Positions 26,418 to 35,736 of a DNA stretch of 64,000 nucleotides are shown here, piece by piece. A program made the translations under genes and the position numbers. The notes below the pieces were generated by a model that saw only the letters and a list, made by a program, of their open reading frames with translations, was not told where the DNA came from and did no database searches. This DNA is from SHZL01 sp963784425 (GTDB lineage: Bacteria; Pseudomonadota; Gammaproteobacteria; Xanthomonadales; SZUA-36). Each line of letters starts with the position of its first letter. The first letter of the stretch is position 1. The DNA is taken from positions 1-64,000 of the forward strand of contig CAWARM010000019.1 in the NCBI GenBank assembly GCA_963784425.1, given 5' to 3'.

Positions 26418-27650
26418 ATGAGCGTTAGTTTTCCGAAACAACTTGTTCGCCTGGCATCGCATATTGGTGCCAATGCAAATGACAGCAGCGATATTGTCCT
26501 GAAAAAAACGTTGCTGGTGCTCTCGTCTTCAATGATGGCTTCACTGGCCATTGTATGGGGGCTTAGCTATCTGGCTTTTGGGGAATACCTGGCTGGCGCC
26601 ATTCCTCTCGCCTATTCCGCTCTGTCATTCATCAGTATTGGGCTATTTTCCCTGACCGGCCGCTACAAATTGTTTCGCTTTAGTCAACTGCTACTACCGC
26701 TACTGCTACCCTTTTTCCTGATGCTCGCATTGGGCGGGTTTGTTAATTCCAGCGCAGTAGTCTTGTGGTCACTAAGCAGCCCCCTGGGCGCTTTGGTTTT
26801 TGCTGGACGCAGCCAGGCCAAAGCGTGGTTCCTGACTTTCCTTGCCTTGGTGGTTCTTGGGGCAATTGTTGAGCCCCTGGTCCAGAGGGCAAGCGACCTG
26901 CCGGCGATAATGAGGACCATTTTCTTCGCAATGAACATCGGCTGTACATCGACGGTAGTTTTTGTCTTGCTGCAATACTTTGTAAGCCAAAAAGACACAA
27001 CGCTCAAAATGCTTGACGATGAGCGAGCAAAATCTGAGCACCTGCTGCTAAATATTCTGCCCAAACCAATTGCCGAAATTTTAAAGAATGAGAGTCGCAC
27101 GATTGCAGACCAGTTTGACCAGGTGAGCGTTCTTTTTGCCGATATCGTTGACTTCACGCCGATGTCTGCGCTCGTTACTCCCGTGGAACTTGTGGAACTA
27201 CTCAATGAAGTGTTTTCATATTTTGACACGCTGGTCGAAAAATACCGGCTTGAGAAAATCAAGACCATCGGCGATTGTTATATGGCCGCCGCCGGCCTGC
27301 CCCAACAGCGCCCGGACCACGCCCACGTGCTGATCCGGATGGCAATCGATGTACGTGAGCATTTCGCCGAACATCCATGTCGGGGCAGGCTGTTGAGTTT
27401 TCGCATCGGAATCAATTCCGGCGCAGTCGTAGCCGGGGTCATAGGGCATACGAAATTTGCCTACGACCTGTGGGGTGATGTGGTCAATACAGCTAGCCGA
27501 ATGGAATCGCATGGCGTGGGAGGGGAAATCCAGATCACACGGGCAACATACGAATTGATAAAAACCGACTTTGTTTGTGTGCCACGTGGCGTGGTAAACG
27601 TAAAGGGCAAAGGAGAAATGGAAGTTTGGCTAGTGAAAACACCTTTGTGA
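26418..27650 (+). CDS. Membrane-anchored class III adenylate cyclase
   Basis: Makes a cyclic nucleotide, most likely cAMP. Residues 25-195 contain about six hydrophobic helices; a short signalling helix (LDDERAKSEHLLLNILP) leads into a C-terminal cyclase domain (235-400). The metal-binding aspartates are in FADIVDFT (about 239-246) and the second in GINSG context; substrate-defining Lys is in EKIKTIGD (near 282) and the paired Asp in YDLWGD (near 348), the combination seen in adenylate rather than guanylate cyclases. Transition-state Asn/Arg lie in NTASRM. 410 residues. The N-terminal domain may sense a membrane signal. A cyclic-nucleotide-binding protein is encoded 22 kb away. Confidence 0.85.
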   Translation: MSVSFPKQLVRLASHIGANANDSSDIVLKKTLLVLSSSMMASLAIVWGLSYLAFGEYLAGAIPLAYSALSFISIGLFSLTGRYKLFRFSQLLLPLLLPFFLMLALGGFVNSSAVVLWSLSSPLGALVFAGRSQAKAWFLTFLALVVLGAIVEPLVQRASDLPAIMRTIFFAMNIGCTSTVVFVLLQYFVSQKDTTLKMLDDERAKSEHLLLNILPKPIAEILKNESRTIADQFDQVSVLFADIVDFTPMSALVTPVELVELLNEVFSYFDTLVEKYRLEKIKTIGDCYMAAAGLPQQRPDHAHVLIRMAIDVREHFAEHPCRGRLLSFRIGINSGAVVAGVIGHTKFAYDLWGDVVNTASRMESHGVGGEIQITRATYELIKTDFVCVPRGVVNVKGKGEMEVWLVKTPL

Positions 27651-27812
27651 AACGAGACCCGGCCATGCGGCCAACACCATGTTCGTTAGCTCAAGGCCAG
27701 CCTGGAACTGTACTTGACTCGCGGAATGCGGTGGCGGATTCTGAGGCGCAACACCACGGAACGGGGGTCTGAGTTTTGTTGGTCATCAAAGGGCAACGTG
27801 AGCTAAGATCAC

Positions 27813-28562
27813 ATGATGCACTCCTCTATTGAGCGGTCCCCGCAGATCTACGCACGTCTTGGCGGCTTGCTGTATCTCGCCATCATCCTCCTCGGCCTGT
27901 TCGGAGAGATGTTCGTAAGAGCAGCACTCGTCGCTTCCGGCGATCCGGCGGCAACGGCCAATAACATTTTGGCTTCCGACCTTCTTTGGCGTGCAGGCAT
28001 CGTCGGCGACCTCCTCATGCAGGTGTGTGATGTGCCAGTGATTGTCGTCCTCTACTTGTTGCTCAGACCCGTGAGCGAGAGTCTCTCGTTGCTGGCAACT
28101 TTGATCAATCTGGTGCAGACCGCTGTACTGGTCAGCAACAAGCTCAACCTGCTTTTTCCCCTTTTCCTGCAGGCAGACGCCGGCTACCTGGGCGCTTTCT
28201 CACCAGAGCAGCTCCAGGTGCTGTCTTATCTCGCAATCAAGGCGCATGGCTTTGGCTTTGGCATCGGGCTCATCTTTTTTGGCTTCGCATGCCTGGTTCG
28301 CGGCTACCTGATTTTCAGATCCGGTTACTTGCCAAAAACCCTCGGTGTTCTGATCCTGATTGCGGGGCTGTGCTATCTGACCAACAGCTTCGCCCTGCTC
28401 CTGGCGCCTGCATTCGCGGCATCGATTGTTCCCGGTATCCTGGCGCCTGCCTTCATCGGGGAGCTGGCTCTGTGCTTGTGGCTGATCTTCAAAGGCGTGA
28501 ACACAGAACAATGGAAGCAGCAGGTCGCGCTAAGCCATGCACGCCCGGCATCTGGCCAGTGA
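27813..28562 (+). CDS. DUF4386 membrane protein
   Basis: 249 residues with about six transmembrane helices. The start (YARLGGLLYLAIILLGLFGE) and the central ITG-type pattern DLLMQVCDVPVIVVLY followed by an LLFPLFL helix fit DUF4386. Family function is unknown. A second in-frame ATG at 27816 is an alternative start. Standalone; the next gene starts 57 bp downstream. Confidence 0.72.
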   Translation: MMHSSIERSPQIYARLGGLLYLAIILLGLFGEMFVRAALVASGDPAATANNILASDLLWRAGIVGDLLMQVCDVPVIVVLYLLLRPVSESLSLLATLINLVQTAVLVSNKLNLLFPLFLQADAGYLGAFSPEQLQVLSYLAIKAHGFGFGIGLIFFGFACLVRGYLIFRSGYLPKTLGVLILIAGLCYLTNSFALLLAPAFAASIVPGILAPAFIGELALCLWLIFKGVNTEQWKQQVALSHARPASGQ

Positions 28563-28619
28563 CGCCCTGGCCTTCAATCAAGAGCACACCGCCCGACTCA
28601 CAATCCATGGAGTAATCGC

Positions 28620-28991
28620 ATGCTTCAGCTCAAACCACTGGACCAGAAGGTTCCGATTTTTCAGCAGATCAATACCGAACTTTCACCGGTTGTGCTGGTG
28701 AATGTCTTCGAGGTGGCGGAACAAGACATTCCGGCGCTGCTGGAAGCCTGGGAAACAGATGCCAACTGGATGAAGCAGCAGCCGGGCTACATCTCAACCC
28801 AGTTGCACCAGGGCATTGCCGGGAGCACGGTATTCATGAACTACGCATTGTGGGAGTCAGTGGCCCATTTTCGGGCAGCGTTTACCCATCCTGATTTCCA
28901 GCAGGCTCTCGGACACTATCCGTCCAGCGCCGTGGCCTCACCACATCTCTTCACGCGGCTAAGCGTGCCCAATTTATGTGTCGGTCCTTAG
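28620..28991 (+). CDS. Antibiotic-biosynthesis-monooxygenase (ABM) fold protein
   Basis: 123 residues. The core (VVLVNVFEVAEQDIPALLEAW, split here by family pattern, then QPGYISTQLHQ and FMNYALWES) follows the dimeric ferredoxin-like ABM fold seen in quinol monooxygenases and haem-degrading or unknown proteins. No cofactor residues can be assigned. GGAG lies 11 bp before the ATG. Possibly cotranscribed with the DUF4386 gene. Confidence 0.68.
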   Translation: MLQLKPLDQKVPIFQQINTELSPVVLVNVFEVAEQDIPALLEAWETDANWMKQQPGYISTQLHQGIAGSTVFMNYALWESVAHFRAAFTHPDFQQALGHYPSSAVASPHLFTRLSVPNLCVGP

Positions 28992-29307
28992 CTCAGCGAT
29001 CTCAGCTTGTGCGTTAGGTAGCAGTCACAGCGCAAATGACCCAGGCACTTCCTCCCGGCCAACGAGAAAGGCCGTCGTTTCCGCGATTCAGTCTCGCTCA
29101 ATTCGCCGGCCGCTTTCCAGGGAACACGTCGCGAATTGAGCTGGATATACTGGGTTTGCCAGGGCCATGGCGGAAAATGAGGCTGCTGAAAAATCCTGAG
29201 AATCGTGTTTGCCATAGCGCCAGCAACGATGTAGCTTAATGCCTTGTCCCTAAAGTGCCAAATCCGCGCCGAACTCAGGCGCGCCCAATGCCCAAGGAGC
29301 AAGGCCA
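28992..29307. other. 316-bp intergenic region with a 10-bp inverted repeat
   Basis: No convincing gene. A perfect 10-bp inverted repeat CTCAATTCGC (29097-29106) / GCGAATTGAG (29131-29140) with 24-nt spacer lies in the middle; it could be an operator or the end of a degraded element. The DUF1254 gene starts immediately after, with AAGGAGC as ribosome-binding site. Confidence 0.4.
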
Positions 29308-30786
29308 ATGAAACTACTCAAACGAATACTCTCTATTTGCGCCCTGTGCAGCGTTGCGACCCTCACGCTGCTGGCAGGGTGCAGCAAAACGGAAGACCCC
29401 GTCGCCGTTGCAGAAAAAGCTGACAAGGCTATGGGGACTGCCGCGCCAGGCATTGCTGAAACCAAGGCCATCGCCGAGGAAGCTTTTATCTACGGCCTGC
29501 CGATCGTGATGAACTATGCTGTGATGAATGAATTCGTGCTGGACAAGAACTCGGGGCAATACAAGGCGCCGTTCAATACCATCAGCAACGAAGCCCGTGT
29601 CTTTACCTACGAGGACACGGCCGTGATAACGCCCAATAGCGACACGCCCTATTCGATGCTCTGGCTGGATTTGCGCGCGGAACCGATGGTGATCTCGGTG
29701 CCGGCAGTGGAAAAAGAGCGCTACTATTCGGTGATGTTGACTGACGGCAATACCTACAATTATGGCTATGTCGGCAGCCGCGCGACGGGCTCCGATGCAG
29801 GTAATTACCTGGTGGCGGGTCCCGACTGGAAAGGAGAGGCTCCTGTCGGTATCGGCAAGGTCTTCCATTCAACAACGCCCTTTGCGCTCACCATTTTCCG
29901 CACCCAATTGTTCAATCCTGAGGACATGCCCAACGTGGTCAAAGTGCAGGAAGGCTACAAGGCACAGCCCCTGTCTGCCTTCCTGAACCAGCCAGCAGCG
30001 CCTAAAGCTCCAGCGATTGATTTCCCGCCGGCGACGACAGCCGGAATCAAGGAGAATTTCTACGCCTACCTTGATGCCGCCCTTCAGTTCGTGCCGGCAA
30101 CGCAACAGGACCAAGCGATCCGCGCAAAGCTCGCGAGCATCGGCATAGGACCGGGCAAGACCTTTGAGTTCAAGGATCTCTCGGCGGAGCACAAGGCGGC
30201 AGTCCTGCTGGCGATGAAGGAAGGCGACGACAAAGTCGCCGAATACCTGGACTCGGGCATGAAGGACATCAATGGCTGGAAAGTCGGGTCGCTGCAGGGC
30301 GACAGTGCCTTCTACAAGGGCGATTGGCTGAAGCGGGCGGCGGCCGCAAAAGCAGGAATCTACGGCAACGATGCCATCGAGGCCATGTACCCCATGACCC
30401 GAGTTGACGCGAACGGGGAAACCCTCGATGGCAGCAAGCACAACTACACGCTCACCTTCGCATCTGGACAGTTGCCACCGGTAAATGCTTTCTGGTCCAT
30501 CACGATGTACGACGGCAGGACACAACTTCTGATCAAGAACCCGATCAACCGCTACCTCATCAACTCGCCGATGATGCCGGCAATGACCAAGGGTGCGGAC
30601 GGCTCTTTGACGCTTTACATCCAGAAGGACTCTCCCGGAAAAGAACTGGAAGCCAACTGGTTGCCGGCGCCCGACGGTCCGATTTACCTCGTGATGCGCC
30701 TGTACTGGCCCAAGACGGAAGCTCCTTCCATCCTGCCGCCCGGCAGCGGAAGTTGGAGCCCTCCGGGTATTGTGCAAGCGAAATAG
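29308..30786 (+). CDS. DUF1254/DUF1214 lipoprotein
   Basis: 492 residues. A lipoprotein signal with lipobox LLAGC (Cys near 25) places it on the periplasmic side of a membrane. DUF1254 spans about 55-190 (EEAFIYGLPIVMNY, then ITPNSDTPYSMLWLDL) and DUF1214 about 360-480 (YTLTF...LPPVNAFWSITMYD pattern, ending near LVMRLYWPK). The two-domain order and length are normal. Function is not established for the family. The next gene, an exported amidohydrolase, follows after 66 bp. Confidence 0.82.
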   Translation: MKLLKRILSICALCSVATLTLLAGCSKTEDPVAVAEKADKAMGTAAPGIAETKAIAEEAFIYGLPIVMNYAVMNEFVLDKNSGQYKAPFNTISNEARVFTYEDTAVITPNSDTPYSMLWLDLRAEPMVISVPAVEKERYYSVMLTDGNTYNYGYVGSRATGSDAGNYLVAGPDWKGEAPVGIGKVFHSTTPFALTIFRTQLFNPEDMPNVVKVQEGYKAQPLSAFLNQPAAPKAPAIDFPPATTAGIKENFYAYLDAALQFVPATQQDQAIRAKLASIGIGPGKTFEFKDLSAEHKAAVLLAMKEGDDKVAEYLDSGMKDINGWKVGSLQGDSAFYKGDWLKRAAAAKAGIYGNDAIEAMYPMTRVDANGETLDGSKHNYTLTFASGQLPPVNAFWSITMYDGRTQLLIKNPINRYLINSPMMPAMTKGADGSLTLYIQKDSPGKELEANWLPAPDGPIYLVMRLYWPKTEAPSILPPGSGSWSPPGIVQAK

Positions 30787-30852
30787 ACTCTTGCAACCTT
30801 GCACGCGTAAAGTGGCCCACGTGGTCGCATTTCAGCAAAGGAAGCAGATGAG

Positions 30853-32202
30853 ATGAAACTTTACAAAATCAACAGGGCCCTGATAGCCTGCGGTGTTGCT
30901 TTATCCTGTGCTGCACCCGTATACGCAGAAACCCCGGCGGCTCTTATGCCGGCCGGCGCGGACCCTGAGATTAGCGCTTTCATAGCGAAAATCCGTGCCG
31001 TAGACAACCACAGTCATGCCAACAGCATCGTTCGCGGCGATACGGACTACGATGCGCTACCACTCGACGGTGTAGCCATCGAGATGCCGGCACAGCTCAG
31101 GCTGGACAATCCGGATTGGATAGCCGCGTACAAAGCGCTCTACCAGTATCCCTACGATGATATGAGCGAAGCCCACATGCGCGTGCTGCGCGGCGCCATG
31201 CAGGATGTTGCACGGGAACAGCGTGAGGATTTTCCCACCTGGGTGCTGGACCAGGTCGGCACGGAAGTATTGCTGGCAAATCGCATCGCCATGGGGCCGG
31301 GGCTGATGTCACAGCGGTTTCGCTGGGTGTCGTACGCAGATGCCTTGTTGCTGCCCTTGTCTACCAAGGCAGAGGCGGCTGTTACCCCTGATCGGGAAAT
31401 TCTCTATCCGCTGGAAGACAAACTGCTGCGGCATTACCTGTCAGACCTGAAGATTGCTGCGCTGCCCGCAACACTCGACGGCTACCTCGAGTCCGTGGTG
31501 ACACCTACCCTCGAAGCACAGCGCAACGCGGGATGTGTCGCCATCAAGTTCGAAGCTGCCTACCTGCGCCCGCTCGACTTCGACGCAGCGGATGCCGAGA
31601 CCGCGAAGCGGGTCTACGCACAACATATTGCCAGCGGTGAACCCTCCCACGCGGAATACAAAACGCTGCAGGACTTCCTGTTCCGCTACATTGCGCGGGA
31701 GGCTGGCCGACTGGGCATGGCGGTACACATTCATTCATTCGAAGGATTTGGGCCTTACTTCGACGTGGCCGGCGCTGACCCCATATTGCTGGAGCCGGCT
31801 TTCAACGACCCGACCCTGCGCAATACCCACTTTGTCATTGTTCATGGTGGCGGAATGTATGCGTCAAAAGCAGGCGCGATGATTTGGAAGCCAAACGTGT
31901 ACGTCGATTTTTCGTTGATGACCGTGGTCTACCCGCCTGAAAAAGTTGCCGGGATACTGCGGAACTGGCTCACGCAGTTCCCGGAGAAAGTGCTCTTTGG
32001 ATCCGACGCCATAGGCCTGGGCCCGGATATGGGCTGGGAGGTAACAGCGTGGGTTGCCGCCAGCACAGCCAGAAAAGCACTCGCCCTGGCGCTCACTCAA
32101 ATGATGCAGACCGGTGAGGTCAGCCGTGCCCGGGCGGAAGAAATTGCCACGATGGTGCTGCGCACAAATGCGGGGACCCTCTACTCGCTAGGGTTGAAGT
32201 GA
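30853..32202 (+). CDS. Exported amidohydrolase-superfamily protein
   Basis: 449 residues with a signal peptide ending near VYAET. TIM-barrel amidohydrolase motifs: DNHSHAN near residue 51 (HxH metal ligands), VHIHSFEG near 293, VHGGG near 330 and LFGSDA near 380 (metal-binding Asp). The order resembles the amidohydrolase_2 group (uronate-isomerase-like, decarboxylases) rather than urease-type enzymes. Substrate unknown. Its 3' end overlaps the convergent PNPOx gene by 15 bp. Confidence 0.78.
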   Translation: MKLYKINRALIACGVALSCAAPVYAETPAALMPAGADPEISAFIAKIRAVDNHSHANSIVRGDTDYDALPLDGVAIEMPAQLRLDNPDWIAAYKALYQYPYDDMSEAHMRVLRGAMQDVAREQREDFPTWVLDQVGTEVLLANRIAMGPGLMSQRFRWVSYADALLLPLSTKAEAAVTPDREILYPLEDKLLRHYLSDLKIAALPATLDGYLESVVTPTLEAQRNAGCVAIKFEAAYLRPLDFDAADAETAKRVYAQHIASGEPSHAEYKTLQDFLFRYIAREAGRLGMAVHIHSFEGFGPYFDVAGADPILLEPAFNDPTLRNTHFVIVHGGGMYASKAGAMIWKPNVYVDFSLMTVVYPPEKVAGILRNWLTQFPEKVLFGSDAIGLGPDMGWEVTAWVAASTARKALALALTQMMQTGEVSRARAEEIATMVLRTNAGTLYSLGLK

Positions 32203-32814
32203 AGCAGCGCGCAGAGTTTCAAGCTCGGCCTCCAGTGCGGCAATTTTCTGATCTCGTTCTTCGATGGCCGTCGCAACGTCGGCAGCCTCGAAGCGCTGCG
32301 GAATGTGCTGCGGACAATTGGCATCCCATGCGCTAACCTTCAACAGCATGACCTGCTCCGCCCGGGCTTTGTAGTCCTTTGGCATCAGCTTTTCCACCAG
32401 TTCAACATCGCCCTCGACAACCTGTGCTTCGCCCCAGATCTTTACGCGCTGCTTGTTGGCATAGTCAATCAGGAACAGGTGGAACTTCGGGTTATCCGCA
32501 AGGTTGCCGCTGGATATGAATTGCCGGTTACCCCTGAAATCAACGAAGCCGACGGTATGTGCGTCGAGTACCTTGAGGAAACCCGGCGGGCCACCGCGGT
32601 GCTGGATATAGGGCTGCCCCTCCGCATTGGCCGTCGCCAGGAAAACACTGATCTGTGCTTCGATGAAGGCCTTGAGGTCATCGGTGATTTCCGTTTTCCA
32701 GCCCCGGCCCTGTTCCATGTTGGCATATGCGCCACGCGAGCCTTTGCGGGTTTGCATGGCCTTTACCGAGTCGGTAAAGGCCACATCGCTGGGATATCGG
32801 GAACCCGACCCCAT
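32188..32814 (-). CDS. Pyridoxamine-5'-phosphate-oxidase-fold flavoprotein
   Basis: 208 residues. The split-barrel motif (ISVFLATANAEGQPYIQHR near 55-72, then VGFVDFRGNRQFIS and HLFLIDYANKQRVKIWG) indicates an FMN- or F420-type PNPOx-like protein. The C-terminus adds a short coiled coil (IEERDQKIAALEAELETL). It starts 2 bp after the CMD-family gene, so they form one operon, divergent from a LysR regulator. Role probably redox detoxification; inferred. Confidence 0.78.
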   Translation of the reverse strand: MGSGSRYPSDVAFTDSVKAMQTRKGSRGAYANMEQGRGWKTEITDDLKAFIEAQISVFLATANAEGQPYIQHRGGPPGFLKVLDAHTVGFVDFRGNRQFISSGNLADNPKFHLFLIDYANKQRVKIWGEAQVVEGDVELVEKLMPKDYKARAEQVMLLKVSAWDANCPQHIPQRFEAADVATAIEERDQKIAALEAELETLRAASLQP

Positions 32815-32816
32815 GA

Positions 32817-33365
32817 TTACGCAGCCAGCCTTGCAGCCACTACCGGGAAATCAATATCGGTCCGGGCAACATTGTTGACGTAGTTCGTCAGCACGTTCAG
32901 TGCGACGTTCACCACGATTTCAATGATGCCGGCCTCATCAAAACCGGCAGCGCGCAAGCTGACCAAATCCTCATCGGATACCTGGCCACGGGTTTCGGCA
33001 ACACGCCGGGCAAACTGCAAGGCGACGTCGGCTTGCGCGTCGGAAGAATGAGCGTCCCGTGCGGCCTCGATTTCGTCGCCACTGAGCCTGGCAACATTGC
33101 GTCCCAGGTAAGTGTGAGCTGACAGGCAATAGTCACACCCGTTGTACTCGGCAGTTGCCAGGGCAATACGCTCACGCATCTGCGCGGTCAATTTGCCCTT
33201 GGCGACAGCACCGTTGAGTGACAGGTAGCCTTCCAGTGCGGCCGGGCTATTGCCGACCAGTTTCATCAGGTTCGGCACCACGCCAAGCTGTTTTTTGACG
33301 GCCTCCAGCAATGGCATGGACGCGGCGGGAGACTGCTCTATGGAAGGGATATTGATGCGTGACAT
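32817..33365 (-). CDS. Carboxymuconolactone-decarboxylase/AhpD-family protein
   Basis: 182 residues from the ATG at 33365 (AAGGAG at suitable spacing); the longer frame from 33449 would cross the promoter region. The AhpD-like redox motif CDYCLSAH (Cys77, Cys80, His84) is intact, suggesting peroxidase or disulfide-reductase activity rather than lactone decarboxylation. First gene of the operon with the PNPOx-like flavoprotein; probably controlled by the divergent LysR regulator. Confidence 0.82.
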   Translation of the reverse strand: MSRINIPSIEQSPAASMPLLEAVKKQLGVVPNLMKLVGNSPAALEGYLSLNGAVAKGKLTAQMRERIALATAEYNGCDYCLSAHTYLGRNVARLSGDEIEAARDAHSSDAQADVALQFARRVAETRGQVSDEDLVSLRAAGFDEAGIIEIVVNVALNVLTNYVNNVARTDIDFPVVAARLAA

Positions 33366-33484
33366 GTGAAACTCCTTGGATTGGTGATTGGGGTAACCGG
33401 GTTTATCTGGCTGAATCATCAGCGAGTGGGGAAAGTCTAATTGGTCCATGCTGCAAGCAGAATCCTATATATTTTTAATTAACT

Positions 33485-33501
33485 ATTCCTTATTATGGAA
33501 T
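33485..33501. promoter_or_regulatory. Probable LysR operator next to the regulator start codon
   Basis: ATTCCTTATTATGGAAT is a 17-bp interrupted palindrome (ATTCC-N7-GGAAT) containing a T-N11-A core, the usual LysR-box form. It ends 1 bp before the lysR ATG and sits in an AT-rich 137-bp divergent promoter region. Confidence 0.55.
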
Positions 33502-33502
33502 A

Positions 33503-34402
33503 ATGGATAAATTCAACCTGATCACCATTTTCATCGCGGTCGTGGATGCCAACGGCTTCGCCGCAGCGGCGCGCAAACTGAATATTTCACCACCGGCGGT
33601 CACACGCGCCATCAATGAACTGGAGACACAACTCAATGTGCGATTACTCACCCGTACCACGCGCAAGGTGCGCGTCACCGATGCCGGCGCACGCTATGTT
33701 GAGGATTGCCGCAGAATCATTGCCGAGCTCAGCGAGGCGGATGAATCCGTCGGCGGCAGCCACGGCGCTCCACGAGGCCGGCTCGTAGTAACTGCCCCGG
33801 TGCTGTTCGGCAGCAAATTTGTTACGCCGATTGTTGCGGAATATCTGCAGACTTATGCGGAAGTCAGTGCCTCCTGCCTTTTTCTGGATCGCATCGTGAA
33901 CATGATGGACGAAGGCATCGATGTCGCCATCCGCATTGGTGAACTACCTGATTCTTCGATGCAATCCATTCGGGTCGGGCAGGTGCGCCGGGTCATTTGC
34001 GCTGCCCCTGGCTACCTGAAGAAGCACGGCATTCCCGGGAAGCCGGGCGACCTGCAGAACCACTCCATCATTTCGGCCAACAGCACGAACTCTTCTCCCG
34101 AGTGGACTCTGATGGAAGACGGTGTCGCGCGCGTGACCAGGTTGCAATCGCGTTTCACCACGTCCACCAATGATTCCGCCATAACTGCAGCGATCGGCGG
34201 GTTTGGCCTGACCCGGCTTCTGTCCTACCAGATTGCCGACTTTTTGCGTGATGGCCAGCTGAAAACCGTGCTGAGTCAATGTGAACCCCCCACCCTACCC
34301 ATCAACGTCGTGCACCGGGAAGGTCGCCATGCATCGAAAAAAGCCCGCGCCTTCATTGACCTTGCCGTTGCGCGCTTGCGCGCGAATAAGGCCTTGAATT
34401 AG
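33503..34402 (+). CDS. LysR-family transcriptional regulator
   Basis: 299 residues. N-terminal winged HTH (DANGFAAAARKLNISPPAVTR, residues ~14-34, split pattern A-ARKLN-xSPPAVTRAI) and a periplasmic-binding-like effector domain (GRLVVTAPVLFG onward). Matches the group of LysR regulators (DsdC/CrgA-like) that often control adjacent oxidoreductases. Divergent from the CMD-PNPOx operon, with a palindromic operator abutting its own start codon, which suggests autorepression. Confidence 0.88.
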   Translation: MDKFNLITIFIAVVDANGFAAAARKLNISPPAVTRAINELETQLNVRLLTRTTRKVRVTDAGARYVEDCRRIIAELSEADESVGGSHGAPRGRLVVTAPVLFGSKFVTPIVAEYLQTYAEVSASCLFLDRIVNMMDEGIDVAIRIGELPDSSMQSIRVGQVRRVICAAPGYLKKHGIPGKPGDLQNHSIISANSTNSSPEWTLMEDGVARVTRLQSRFTTSTNDSAITAAIGGFGLTRLLSYQIADFLRDGQLKTVLSQCEPPTLPINVVHREGRHASKKARAFIDLAVARLRANKALN

Positions 34403-34598
34403 CCGTATGCCGCCATGCTGCTCTCTCGGGGCGCCTGAAGATTGGCCCTGGAGACGCTGGCAGTGGAACAATGCTAAGGGCCATGACTTTTGTCACTCTT
34501 CTGTTAGCATCGGCCTACCTGCTATATTCCTATGGGCGAACCCTGGTCTAAGCCGGGGCGCCTTCATTTCATGAACCCTTGATGGAGAAACTGTAGCA

Positions 34599-35675
34599 AT
34601 GCTTTGGCCCTGGATAGCATTTTTAACGTTCGTGCTGATGATGCTGGCGCTGGACCTCGGCGTCTTTCATCGCAAAGCCCACGTGGTCAGCACCAGGGAG
34701 GCACTGGCATGGTCGGGTGTGTGGCTGGCCATGGGCCTGGCGTTTTCGGTCGTGGTGTACTTCGCCTACGAGGGACAGTGGTTCGGCCTTGGCACGGTGG
34801 TGGATGCGGTTGACGGGCTAATGAACAATGGCGCCGCGGCAACCGAGAAATACCTCACCGGTTACGTTGTCGAAAAGTCCCTCAGCGTGGACAACATCTT
34901 TGTCATCGCGATGATTTTCGGCTTCTTCGCCGTGCCGCCTATCTACCAGCACCGTGTATTGTTCTGGGGCATCCTCGGCGCCCTGTTATTGCGCGGCGTA
35001 ATGATTGGGGTCGGTGCCAAACTGATCGCGGAGTTTCACTGGATCCTGTATCTGTTTGCCGCGTTCCTGATCCTGACGGCCATCAAGATGCTCTTTCTCA
35101 AGTCGGATGAATCCGATCCGAACAAGAACTTTGTTGTGCGCGCAATGCGGCGCCTGTTCCCAATCACTGCCAGGTTTCATGGCGAGCATTTTGTGGTCCG
35201 CGCAGGCGCACCTGCGTCATACGAGTGCGAAACCCCTGGCGCGCCAATGGTCGCTGATGAAGTCGTGGACCGGGCGAAGCCCGGAACCTGGCTGCTCACG
35301 CCCCTGGCGCTGGCGCTGGTCATGGTCGAAACCACCGACCTGATTTTTGCCGTAGACTCCATTCCAGCCATCTTTGCCATCACCGCTGACCCCTTCCTGG
35401 TGTTCACCAGCAACGTGTTTGCGATCCTGGGTCTGCGCTCGCTATACTTCGCCCTGGCGGGACTGGTGGACAAGTTCCGCTACCTGAAGGTATCGCTCGC
35501 GCTGGTGCTGATGATCGTGGGCGTGAAGATGCTGCTTGCCGAGTGGCTGAAGCTTGCGCTCGGTGAGCATTTCAATCTGTATTTATTGGCGGTAATTCTC
35601 AGTGTGCTCGCGGGGGGCGTGGTGGCATCCATTCTGGCTGACCGCCATCAATCGAGCCGGGCGACAATGCCGTAG
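34599..35675 (+). CDS. TerC/Alx-family membrane protein
   Basis: 358 residues, about nine hydrophobic helices. Conserved acidic residues within helices: LALDLGVFHRK near 20, EKSLSVDNIF near 93 and METTDLIFAVDS near 250 (VMVETTDLIFAVDS), typical of TerC/Alx proteins linked to metal (Mn) efflux and tellurite resistance. Slightly longer than E. coli Alx because of an internal loop (residues ~170-225). GGAG lies 12 bp before the ATG. I searched the 196-bp leader for a yybP-ykoY manganese riboswitch and did not recognise it. Confidence 0.85.
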   Translation: MLWPWIAFLTFVLMMLALDLGVFHRKAHVVSTREALAWSGVWLAMGLAFSVVVYFAYEGQWFGLGTVVDAVDGLMNNGAAATEKYLTGYVVEKSLSVDNIFVIAMIFGFFAVPPIYQHRVLFWGILGALLLRGVMIGVGAKLIAEFHWILYLFAAFLILTAIKMLFLKSDESDPNKNFVVRAMRRLFPITARFHGEHFVVRAGAPASYECETPGAPMVADEVVDRAKPGTWLLTPLALALVMVETTDLIFAVDSIPAIFAITADPFLVFTSNVFAILGLRSLYFALAGLVDKFRYLKVSLALVLMIVGVKMLLAEWLKLALGEHFNLYLLAVILSVLAGGVVASILADRHQSSRATMP

Positions 35676-35736
35676 AACACTTCCCGTGGGGATGTTCAGA
35701 GCCTGCTTGCCTGGATAGTCGGCGCGAGAAAAACTG

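Noticed and set aside
29869..30804. 311-codon minus-strand frame opposite the DUF1254 gene
   Set aside because: The plus-strand protein has clear DUF1254/DUF1214 motifs; the antisense product is low-complexity and Arg/Gly-rich.
34403..34598. yybP-ykoY manganese riboswitch before terC
   Set aside because: Expected for Alx-type genes, but the conserved loop sequences were not found by eye.
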